A stretch of DNA of 28,467 bases from Candidatus Thorarchaeota archaeon (GTDB taxonomy: Archaea > Asgardarchaeota > Thorarchaeia > Thorarchaeales > Thorarchaeaceae), in assembly GCA_011365025.1 (NCBI GenBank), contig RDOF01000034.1, forward strand, positions 1-28,467. Direction: 5' to 3'. The notes under the pieces were generated by a model that saw only the letters and a program-made list of their open reading frames with translations, searched no databases and was not told the origin of the DNA. Position 1 is the first letter of the stretch. Each line of letters opens with the position of its first letter. Positions 22,246 through 28,467 of the stretch are shown piece after piece. Position numbers and translations under genes: made by a program.

Positions 22246-23712
22246 ATGGGTATAGGACTTAAAACAGGCTCTTCCAGATTGATTTTCGCAATTCTCACAT
22301 TTGTCCTTTTTATCTCAGCAGTTGTACCACTCTCAAACCAAGTGCCGTGGCAATCATACTCATCTTCCGATGTGCTTGAATCAACCGCATTACCCACCAT
22401 GTCTGATGACACTGTCTCTGATGAAGAATGCACATCAATCATAGTGACAGGACGAGCCGCAAAGGATGGCAGAGCCATCCTGATGAAAAACAGGGACTCG
22501 TCTGAAACCTACAACAGGCCAGTATATTATGCGGCTACTGCAACGACCTATGGCTTTGTCGCAGTGAACTCGTTGTGGATGGGCATAAACGAACGTGGAC
22601 TTGCTGTCATGAATACTGCCATGCTAGCACTTGCAGAAAGCCCAAATGCGGGCGAATATAATGGGCTCCTCAATAGGATGGTATTGGAACTCTGTGAAAC
22701 TGTGAGCCAAGTTGAAACAATGCTTGGCGACCCCGAATCTCCAATTGGTCCTACTGCACGAATGTCAGTGCTGGCCGTAGCAACTTGCCTTGGAGTAGTG
22801 GACCGTTTTGGAACTGGAGCTTTCTTCGAGGTTAGTAATTCCATGTATTCAGCTGAATATGTCACGAATGGGTATCAATCCCGAGCAAATCACCCAAGAA
22901 CATTTCCAGGCCTGGCCAGTGGGCCCAGCGGAAGAGACCAGTATGCGCTTGATGCATTGGAGGAGATATATATCGAGAAAGGAAGTATTTCTTGGACAGA
23001 TGTGGCACAGGGGGTTTCCAGATACGTTCACGATCAAGAGCAAGGCACGTCTAACTTCCCAATCTATGGGGAAATATGCAATGATAACACAGTAGCCGCC
23101 ATGGTTGCAGTAAGCGGTGATTTGAGATATGAGGGAAGACTCAATGCCATGTGGTGTGAGTATGGATGTGTTCCAATGGTGGGTGTTTTCTTTCCATCCA
23201 TTGCTTTTGCTGGCGATACCCCACCAGTTCTTGACGAGATCTCCTCCGTAACCCAAATCAAACAGGAGTACGCAGAGAGCTTCTTAGACGATATCTATGA
23301 GCCCTCAAAGGTTCGCGAAATACAGGAATATGCTTTTGCCGCAGAGGACTACACAGCAGCCGAATACGACTTCCTAATGGATAACATCCCCCAAGAGCTC
23401 TCAGATGAAGAACTAGGTAAGGTATTGTCTAGGTTCATCGACCTTAGCGTAAGGGTCACTGCAGACATGTATGTAAACGAAACATCAGAAGTACCAGCCT
23501 ATGCCAGTACACATTCGACATCCACCACTACATCGACCACGCAGACACATACCACAACACCGTCCTCCACTGCAAACAATACAACATCTGACACAACTCA
23601 AGAAACGGGCACCAATACTCCCGGTCCTATGATGTTGGGGCTTGGATTGACAACAGGAGTGGTTGTATTGGCCCTGATAGTGGCTTGGAAGAAACGTGAA
23701 CCACAACCCTAG
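22246..23712 (+). CDS. Exported, membrane-anchored C45-type Ntn-hydrolase
   Basis: The protein resembles the acyl-CoA:6-aminopenicillanate acyltransferase / peptidase C45 family, in which a cysteine exposed by self-cleavage attacks an amide. I start at ATG 22246 because GGAG lies ten bases upstream and a signal peptide follows directly (RLIFAILTFVLFISAVVPL). The presumed nucleophile is Cys62 in SDEECTSIIVTGR, followed by the family's DGRAILMKNRD and later SRANHPRTF. The hydrolase domain runs to ~380. A Thr/Ser-rich linker (~417-463) then leads to one membrane helix (~462-484) with a basic tail, so the enzyme would be displayed outside the cell on a stalk. The substrate is unknown: N-acyl amino acids, peptides or acylated signals are possible. 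It converges on the mch gene 29 bases downstream. Confidence 0.87.
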   Translation: MGIGLKTGSSRLIFAILTFVLFISAVVPLSNQVPWQSYSSSDVLESTALPTMSDDTVSDEECTSIIVTGRAAKDGRAILMKNRDSSETYNRPVYYAATATTYGFVAVNSLWMGINERGLAVMNTAMLALAESPNAGEYNGLLNRMVLELCETVSQVETMLGDPESPIGPTARMSVLAVATCLGVVDRFGTGAFFEVSNSMYSAEYVTNGYQSRANHPRTFPGLASGPSGRDQYALDALEEIYIEKGSISWTDVAQGVSRYVHDQEQGTSNFPIYGEICNDNTVAAMVAVSGDLRYEGRLNAMWCEYGCVPMVGVFFPSIAFAGDTPPVLDEISSVTQIKQEYAESFLDDIYEPSKVREIQEYAFAAEDYTAAEYDFLMDNIPQELSDEELGKVLSRFIDLSVRVTADMYVNETSEVPAYASTHSTSTTTSTTQTHTTTPSSTANNTTSDTTQETGTNTPGPMMLGLGLTTGVVVLALIVAWKKREPQP

Positions 23713-23741
23713 GTGGAACAACTCTTGCTAAAGCAGGTGCT

Positions 23742-24689
23742 CTACATCCCTAGTGAACGCTTCAGGACGCTAGGGTCTAGTGCCCCGGCTCTGTAGATAG
23801 TGCCACTCTCAATGTCTTTGATGGCGACCTCAGCTGGACTGAATAAGAGAGGATCAACCTTGTAGAAGTCGAATCCTACACTCTTGAACAAATCATAGAA
23901 GGGAGTCCCGTATTGTTCCGAGGCTGAAGAGGGCACCTTCTCTATCAAATCCTCAAGCTTGTGTGATTTGGAAGGCTGAACCTCATAAAATGTACTTCCT
24001 GCAAAGAGGATGCAATCATTTGTGACGCCCATGGCTCTGCTGTCATTCTTGGCAATGGGGGCGATTGGCGCCTTGCCTTCTCCCATCTTGATTCTCCAAG
24101 GATCAAACTTGAGTTCGTGAAGCTTGTGAACACCAACTTCAACGACTCGCGCTGAGATTTGAACAGACCCAACCAAGCATGCAGTTGGGGCCACTACGAC
24201 ATACAGGTTTGAGGTGGGCACGCCACATTTGCTGGCAATGTATTCTGTGACTGGCTCAGGTGGAAATTCACGTGTTTCCAAAACAACAACTGCTACATCC
24301 GAATCTTCAGTGTATCCCAGCTCTTTGTAGAGCTTTTCAGTTCTTGCTAGTGCTCTTGCTGGCCCTGACGCCATAGCGAAGTACTTGTCAACTTTGATGG
24401 TCCAGCCAGCATATTGCGAGCACAGTGTAGCTTCTGTCACTTTCTCAACCTTGACTGACACTGCAGGCAATTCAATATCGCCAACTCTCATCTTGGTCAG
24501 GGTGACATCGCCAAAACCACCAAGGCAGATTTCACCGACCAATCGGCCAGCCTCGTTTGAACCTGCCACATCAATGCCAGCATCCAAGATTGTGGTACCA
24601 TTTGCTTGCTTGGACACAGCACATTCCAATTCGTTGCTTCTCTCGACAATCTTCTCGAAGATATTCAATGCTCCCTTGTTCAGACTCAT
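23742..24689 (-). CDS. mch: Methenyl-tetrahydromethanopterin cyclohydrolase
   Basis: Mch interconverts N5-formyl- and N5,N10-methenyl-tetrahydromethanopterin, the step after formyl transfer in the archaeal C1 branch. The 315 residues match the family's usual length of about 315-320. Recognisable stretches are NGTTILDAGIDVAGSNEAGR, GGFGDVTL, YAGWTIKVD, ASGPARALAR and APTACLVGSVQISAR. The start ATG 24689 has GGAGTGAG nine bases upstream. It follows the FwdC gene by six bases on the same strand, so the two form one operon, divergent from ftr. The direction of flux (CO2 reduction or formyl oxidation) cannot be read from sequence. Identification is secure. Confidence 0.96.
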   Translation of the reverse strand: MSLNKGALNIFEKIVERSNELECAVSKQANGTTILDAGIDVAGSNEAGRLVGEICLGGFGDVTLTKMRVGDIELPAVSVKVEKVTEATLCSQYAGWTIKVDKYFAMASGPARALARTEKLYKELGYTEDSDVAVVVLETREFPPEPVTEYIASKCGVPTSNLYVVVAPTACLVGSVQISARVVEVGVHKLHELKFDPWRIKMGEGKAPIAPIAKNDSRAMGVTNDCILFAGSTFYEVQPSKSHKLEDLIEKVPSSASEQYGTPFYDLFKSVGFDFYKVDPLLFSPAEVAIKDIESGTIYRAGALDPSVLKRSLGM

Positions 24690-24695
24690 AATTAC

Positions 24696-25553
24696 TCACT
24701 CCAATAAGTGTGCATTCAAAGACGATCTTGCGTATATCTCGGTCTTTGGATCAGCTTCAGCGAAATCACCCACGAACTTAAGCCACTTCTCGGAGGCTTT
24801 GATGTCCGATTTTAAGAAATCAGGTCTACGAGACTTGAGGTATCGAGTGTAGTAGCCAGTGAATTCCCTCTCTGATGACCCGCTGTACTTGTAGGTCGGC
24901 AGTACTGAGGCAATCTTGCCAAGTGCAAAGACCATTCCCCTTGTTGCTTCTGCACAGGCTCTTGGGCCTATCTCGCCGCATACCATAATAGTGCCGCCCC
25001 TCATTCTAGCTGCAGCCATCTCTGCCACATTACCTTTGACTGCGATGAACCCTTTCCGCATATGAAGCGCAATCTCACGGCCGGCATCTCCAGCGACATA
25101 GACCCGACCACCCTTCATCCCATCAGGGCTGCCACGATATCCCGCACAGAGATAATCACCAGCATCACCCTCAATCTGGATATTCCCTCCACTCATCTCG
25201 GCTCCAGCCCATGCATCGACAGAACCGCTCACTGATATTCTTCCTGCGACCATCTCAGCGCCGAGATGCATTCCCGCACTTCCCTCGATTCTGATTTTGC
25301 CTCCATTCATCCCTTTACCAATCATCTTCACGTGTTTGAGATCTCCGATGACAACAATCTCAGTCTCGTCAGCGCTTTTGGCGGGGTTCCCCTTAGTTTC
25401 AAAGAAGTCCCTAATTTCAAGCGAATCCTTTCCTTGAATGACTCCCAATTTACCAATTTGGGCCAGGGTTTTAGCAGCAAAATGGCTGGGCGTAATTGAA
25501 TCGGCTTCTATTGGAATCTCAGGACTCTCTTTGAGAGTTAAAAGCACGGTCAT
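24696..25553 (-). CDS. fwdC: Formylmethanofuran dehydrogenase subunit C
   Basis: FwdC is the beta-helical scaffold subunit of the tungsten or molybdenum formylmethanofuran dehydrogenase. The 285-residue protein has the expected run of GxxGxx repeats, such as MNGGKIRIEGSAG, MSGGNIQIEGDAGDY, MKGGRVYVAGDAG and MRGGTIMVCGEIG, which build the right-handed helix also seen in glutamate synthase. The C-terminal ~60 residues form the usual extended tail, including YTRYLKSRRPDFL. ATG 25553 has GGAGA four to five bases upstream, and a TATA-like element lies at ~25592-25599. It is separated from its partner subunits D, B and A by a divergent promoter region and the ftr gene. Identification is secure. Confidence 0.95.
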   Translation of the reverse strand: MTVLLTLKESPEIPIEADSITPSHFAAKTLAQIGKLGVIQGKDSLEIRDFFETKGNPAKSADETEIVVIGDLKHVKMIGKGMNGGKIRIEGSAGMHLGAEMVAGRISVSGSVDAWAGAEMSGGNIQIEGDAGDYLCAGYRGSPDGMKGGRVYVAGDAGREIALHMRKGFIAVKGNVAEMAAARMRGGTIMVCGEIGPRACAEATRGMVFALGKIASVLPTYKYSGSSEREFTGYYTRYLKSRRPDFLKSDIKASEKWLKFVGDFAEADPKTEIYARSSLNAHLLE

Positions 25554-25591
25554 TGTTCTCCGAACCTAATCAGAGTCTATTTACAAACTGA

Positions 25592-25599
25592 TACATAAA
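25592..25599 (-). promoter_or_regulatory. Possible TATA box of the fwdC-mch operon
   Basis: TTTATGTA on the minus strand lies ~40 bases before the fwdC ATG and would give a start near 25570, ahead of the GGAGA ribosome site. Confidence 0.45.
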
Positions 25600-25612
25600 G
25601 ACTATGAAGTCT
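25599..25612. promoter_or_regulatory. Inverted repeat in the fwdC / ftr divergent promoter region
   Basis: AGACT-ATGA-AGTCT is a perfect 5-base inverted repeat beside the fwdC TATA-like element. The flanking AGTCTATTT occurs twice as a direct repeat (25574-25582 and 25608-25616). It may be an operator coordinating both C1 operons; evidence is symmetry and position only. Confidence 0.35.
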
Positions 25613-25651
25613 ATTTCTAGGAAAAGAAAAAAGGAGGGAAAACACTCTGCT

Positions 25652-25672
25652 ATGAATAATAGGGGCAGATAA
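25652..25672 (+). CDS. Possible six-codon upstream ORF before ftr
   Basis: ATG 25652 opens a frame encoding MNNRGR and stops at TAA 25670-25672, two bases before the ftr ATG. A strong AAGGAGGG (25631-25638) lies 13 bases upstream, better matched to this frame than to ftr, which has its own AGGGG at 25661-25665. It could be a coupling or leader peptide, or chance. Confidence 0.3.
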   Translation: MNNRGR

Positions 25673-25674
25673 AA

Positions 25675-26571
25675 ATGGAAATTAACGGCGTGCCTGTTGA
25701 AGACACCTTCGCAGAAGCATTCAGTATGCACATGAATAGAACAATTATTACAGCATATGACGAAGATTGGGCCAGGACAACAGCACTTGAAACAACAGGA
25801 TTTGGTACATCGGTCATCATGACTCCAACTGAAGCCGGTATCGAGCACATCCTAAAACCCGAGGAGACTCCTGATGGTCGACCTGGGGTCAGGGTTGTCT
25901 TTGCCACAGCAAAAAAAGAAGGAATTCAAGAACAACTACTAGCTCGTCTGGGCCAATGCGTATTGACAAGTCCAACTGCTTGCGCCTATGATGATACTCC
26001 AGATACCGCGGATACGTACCCTGTGGGCAAGATGATAGCGATGTTTGGAGATGGCAATCAGATAAAGAAAGGTCCTATTGACGGGCGTGTGCTTTGGTTG
26101 GTGCCAAGAATGAGTGGTACATTTGTTATCCAAGAAACTTTCGGCCGAACTAAGGGAGTTGCTGGAGGAAATATAATCTACTTCTGCAAAGACGTCCGAA
26201 GCGGAATGGAAAGCGGCAAGGCCGCTGTCAAGGCAATCGAAAAAGTGGAAGGAGCATACACCCCCTTTCCAGGTGGTCTCGTTGGTTCAGGCTCAAAACC
26301 CTCCTCTCGATACAAGGCGTTGCATGCTTCGACAAACGAGAGGTATTGCCCTACTCTGAAGGGGGCGATACCTGATACCTATCTCCCGAAGGATTGTGAT
26401 TTTGTGATGGAAGTAGTAATTAATGGACTCACAGAGCAAGCTGTTGCGGAAGCCACCAAGGTAGCGATTGAAGAGGTATGCAAACACGAGGGCGTGATCA
26501 AAATCTCTGCTGGCAACTTTGGAGGCGCATTGGGGAAGTACAAAATCCATTTGCATGAGCTAGGATGGTGA
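25675..26571 (+). CDS. ftr: Formylmethanofuran:tetrahydromethanopterin formyltransferase
   Basis: Ftr moves the formyl group between methanofuran and tetrahydromethanopterin, linking the Fwd complex to Mch. The 298 residues match the family (about 296). Typical stretches are INGVPVEDTFAEAF, TGFGTSVIMTP, ARLGQCVLTSPT, YPVGKMIAMFGDGNQ, GGNIIYFC and the C-terminal ISAGNFGGALGKYKIHLHEL. The start ATG 25675 has AGGGG ten bases upstream. It diverges from fwdC, and fwdD follows on the same strand after a structured 158-base gap. The co-location of Fwd, Ftr and Mch genes supports a working C1 branch. Identification is secure. Confidence 0.96.
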   Translation: MEINGVPVEDTFAEAFSMHMNRTIITAYDEDWARTTALETTGFGTSVIMTPTEAGIEHILKPEETPDGRPGVRVVFATAKKEGIQEQLLARLGQCVLTSPTACAYDDTPDTADTYPVGKMIAMFGDGNQIKKGPIDGRVLWLVPRMSGTFVIQETFGRTKGVAGGNIIYFCKDVRSGMESGKAAVKAIEKVEGAYTPFPGGLVGSGSKPSSRYKALHASTNERYCPTLKGAIPDTYLPKDCDFVMEVVINGLTEQAVAEATKVAIEEVCKHEGVIKISAGNFGGALGKYKIHLHELGW

Positions 26572-26586
26572 TGAATCTTTTCTAGA

Positions 26587-26664
26587 CCGGAAGGACTGCA
26601 GACTTTCCGGATTAAATGCTCTGTGTTGCTCGGATTGTGGGGAACCGCAATGTGGACCCCACAT
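26587..26664 (+). other. Structured leader between ftr and fwdD with competing hairpins
   Basis: Hairpin one is CCGGAA (26587-26592) with TTCCGG (26605-26610). A second pairs TGTGGGG (26636-26642) with CCCCACA (26657-26663). A third, mutually exclusive with the second, pairs ATGTGG (26650-26655) with CCACAT (26659-26664). None ends in a clear T-run. It may be a processing site, an RNA-based switch or a weak terminator. Confidence 0.4.
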
Positions 26665-26729
26665 GAAAAACCGGAATGAATATCATGCTGTATGTATTAG
26701 GATAGAGAATTGAATTGGGGAAGTAGACG

Positions 26730-27131
26730 ATGACCGCGAAGTCCGTGAAAGTCCTGTTAACATCTGGCAGGACGCTAAGTCAAGGAAGAACCATGGAGAA
26801 GGGCAAGATTACTCCGGAATATGGAGAGGCCGTAGCAATCTGTGAACTTGATGGCACAGCAATGGAATACCTCGGGATCAATGAAGGAGAAGCGGTAATT
26901 GTCAAAACCAAGTTCGGCAAAGCAGTTGTACACGCAAAACTCAACAAAAGCTTGCATCCCGGCGTAGCATTCATCCCTTGCGGGCCCTACTTCAATCTGC
27001 TCATTGATTCTAACACTCAATACACAGGCATGCCGGGATATAAGTCACTAGAGGCATCAGTATCTGCGGGAGCAGGCGCGAGAGTGCTGAGCGTAGAAGA
27101 TCTGATTGAAAAGATGAAGGAGGGGAACTAG
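26730..27131 (+). CDS. fwdD: Formylmethanofuran dehydrogenase subunit D
   Basis: FwdD is the small subunit that completes the molybdopterin (tungstopterin) dinucleotide pocket of the Fwd catalytic core. The 133 residues show the double-psi barrel pattern of this family: LLTSGRTLSQGRTMEKGK, then YLGINEGEAVIVKTKFG, LHPGVAFIPCGPYFN and TGMPGYKSLEASVSAG. ATG 26730 has GGGGAAG about seven bases upstream. The stop overlaps the GTG of fwdB by one base (TAGTG), so B and D are translationally coupled, matching their one-to-one assembly. It begins downstream of a structured leader that could regulate this part of the cluster separately from ftr. Identification is secure. Confidence 0.94.
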   Translation: MTAKSVKVLLTSGRTLSQGRTMEKGKITPEYGEAVAICELDGTAMEYLGINEGEAVIVKTKFGKAVVHAKLNKSLHPGVAFIPCGPYFNLLIDSNTQYTGMPGYKSLEASVSAGAGARVLSVEDLIEKMKEGN

Positions 27132-28429
27132 TGACCGAGGCAAAGAGAGTCTATGAGAACATACCCTGCACGTTCTGTGGATGCCTATGTGATGACATCA
27201 TAATTGAGGTTTCGGAAAATAGAATTGTAAAGAACACAAATGGCTGTGCCATTTCGAAAGAGAGGTTTCTTGGTCATGCAGAAAATAGAAGCCTTCAGCC
27301 AACAATTGAGGATAAACGAGTCACCCTCAAGGAAGCACTAGAACGAGCCGCTGATATCATTTCATCCTCCAAACGCCTTCTAATTTACGGATTGAGTTCC
27401 ACCGAGAACGACGCGCAACGTGAGGCGTATAAACTGGCCGAATTGGCTAAGGGAGTTGTAGATAACACGACATCGGTCTGTCACGGCCCGACAATACTGG
27501 GCGCTCAGGAATCAGGAGAAGCGGCAGCCTCACTCGCAGAGGTTCGCCACCGCTCAGATTTGGTCATCTACTGGGGTGCAAATCCTGCTGCAGCCCATCC
27601 AAGACACATTCCACACTATATTCGTCAACCTGGGGAGTATGTAACCGACCCAAAGGAAGGGCGGAAAATCTGGCTTGTTGATATCAGGGCGACAACAACC
27701 GCTAGAATGGTTGACAAATTCATCATGATCAAACCAGGAACAGATTTTGAAGTCCTCTTGGCTTTGAGGGCACTGATAAGAGGAATCCGCCTTGACGTAT
27801 CCGAGGTGGGCGGAATAGGCATAGTGGAGTTGGAAAAGATGGCTGAAACTATGAAATCAGCCAAATATGGAGTTCTTTTCTTTGGTCTTGGATTGACGCA
27901 GAGTCGAGGAAGACATCGAAATATAGACGCTGCAATTCGATTGATTCAGGATCTTAATTCCCACACCAAATGGACCATGATGCCTATGAGAGGTCACTAC
28001 AATGTGTCAGGCGCAAATAAGACCTCCACTTGGGTGACAGGATATCCGTATGCGGTCGACTTCGCGCGAGGATATCCTAGATTCCAGCCAGGTGAGTATA
28101 CAGCAGTCGACATGCTTGCAAAAGGAGAAGCCGATGCTCTTCTGAACATTGCTGCGGACCCGGTTGCTCACTTTCCACGCGATGCTGTCCAGCATTTGCT
28201 GAAAATACCTGTGATAAATATCGACCCGAAGGTCAACATGACAGGAAAAGTGGCCACTGTCAATATTCCAGCAGCTATAGCTGGAATTGAGTGCGATGGC
28301 GCTGCCACAAGAATGGATGGTTTACCGCTATATCTTAGAAAAGTAATCGACCCACCCAAGGGCGTTATTCCAGACCGAGAAATTCTGAGAATGATCCATG
28401 ATTCGCTGAAAAGGAGGATGAAGAAATGA
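27131..28429 (+). CDS. fwdB: Formylmethanofuran dehydrogenase subunit B (catalytic)
   Basis: FwdB carries the pterin-bound W or Mo and reduces CO2 to formate inside the complex. The 432 residues match the family. Cys13, Cys16, Cys20 and Cys39 (CTFCGCLC and NGCA) fit the N-terminal 4Fe-4S site. Cys117 in TSVCHGP is the residue that ligates the metal; it is cysteine, not selenocysteine. Further family stretches are VIYWGANPAAAHPRH, MMPMRGHYNVSGA and LLNIAADPVAHFP. The start is GTG 27131, overlapping the fwdD stop. Its TGA overlaps the ATG of the next subunit gene (ATGA). The sequence does not decide between tungsten and molybdenum. Identification is secure. Confidence 0.96.
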   Translation: MTEAKRVYENIPCTFCGCLCDDIIIEVSENRIVKNTNGCAISKERFLGHAENRSLQPTIEDKRVTLKEALERAADIISSSKRLLIYGLSSTENDAQREAYKLAELAKGVVDNTTSVCHGPTILGAQESGEAAASLAEVRHRSDLVIYWGANPAAAHPRHIPHYIRQPGEYVTDPKEGRKIWLVDIRATTTARMVDKFIMIKPGTDFEVLLALRALIRGIRLDVSEVGGIGIVELEKMAETMKSAKYGVLFFGLGLTQSRGRHRNIDAAIRLIQDLNSHTKWTMMPMRGHYNVSGANKTSTWVTGYPYAVDFARGYPRFQPGEYTAVDMLAKGEADALLNIAADPVAHFPRDAVQHLLKIPVINIDPKVNMTGKVATVNIPAAIAGIECDGAATRMDGLPLYLRKVIDPPKGVIPDREILRMIHDSLKRRMKK

Positions 28430-28467
28430 CAGAGCATCTAGTCTTGAAGAACGGGACAGTCTACGAC
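28426..28467 (+). CDS. fwdA: Formylmethanofuran dehydrogenase subunit A (start only)
   Basis: Only the first 14 codons (MTEHLVLKNGTVYD) are in the window. The opening matches the amidohydrolase-like subunit A, in which formate is condensed with methanofuran. ATG 28426 overlaps the fwdB stop, and AAGGAGGATG lies just upstream (28411-28420), giving a strong ribosome site. The order D-B-A is that of known Fwd operons. The short length limits certainty, but position and sequence agree. Confidence 0.82.
   Translation, partial: MTEHLVLKNGTVYD

Noticed and set aside
1..28467. tRNA, rRNA, CRISPR arrays and insertion sequences
   Set aside because: No cloverleaf-like B-box context, no regularly spaced repeats and no transposase-like frame were recognised by eye in any intergenic region.

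Overview
The window looks archaeal. It carries most of the tetrahydromethanopterin C1 branch (formylmethanofuran dehydrogenase subunits C, D, B and the start of A, plus Ftr and Mch), archaeal TATA-type promoters ahead of several genes, purine-rich Shine-Dalgarno sites, TTG/GTG starts, and an Archaeoglobus-type IscS. No methanogenesis gene is visible, so a non-methanogen using the archaeal Wood-Ljungdahl branch is plausible. The large Cache receptors, Thr-rich membrane-anchored exported protein and two-winged-helix regulators would suit an Asgard archaeon such as a Thorarchaeota-like lineage, but that placement is a low-confidence inference. No rRNA, tRNA, CRISPR array or insertion sequence was recognised.

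Layout. 1-5362 (+): a 5'-truncated beta-propeller/zinc-ribbon/winged-helix protein, a Cache-HAMP-TPR-VWA membrane receptor, and a second Cache-HAMP protein with no output domain. 5394-8079 (+): biosynthetic arginine decarboxylase (SpeA) and a LarE-type PP-loop sulfur transferase. 8087-10700 (-): a newly proposed 51-residue gene, an M24 aminopeptidase/prolidase and a zinc-dependent dehydrogenase. 10789-13859 (+): a ParB-like small protein, then a sulfur/Fe-S island of TusA, DsrE, IscS lacking the PLP lysine, and IscU fused to a degenerate thioredoxin-reductase-like Rossmann domain.

13947-22085: a methyltransferase region. It holds a GNAT acetyltransferase with a zinc-ribbon DUF1156-type methylase (+), a type III Mod-like methyltransferase behind a two-winged-helix regulator (-), a small winged-helix protein (+), a cysteine-rich thioredoxin-fold protein (-), and an overlapping pair of small DNA methyltransferases (-). 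No restriction endonuclease is visible. 22246-23712 (+): an exported, membrane-anchored C45-type Ntn-hydrolase. 23742-28467: the C1 cluster, with fwdC-mch leftward and ftr, fwdD-fwdB-fwdA rightward from a shared intergenic region.

The most notable system is the 11285-13859 sulfur island. Its IscS has Asp where the PLP lysine should be, like A. fulgidus IscS, so sulfur probably reaches the IscU scaffold by another route, for which TusA/DsrE and the fused Rossmann domain are candidates. Other notable items are the Cache-TPR-VWA receptor, four DNA methyltransferases without a nuclease, and three genes (IscS, the two-winged-helix regulator, Mod) whose start codons are missing or hard to place.
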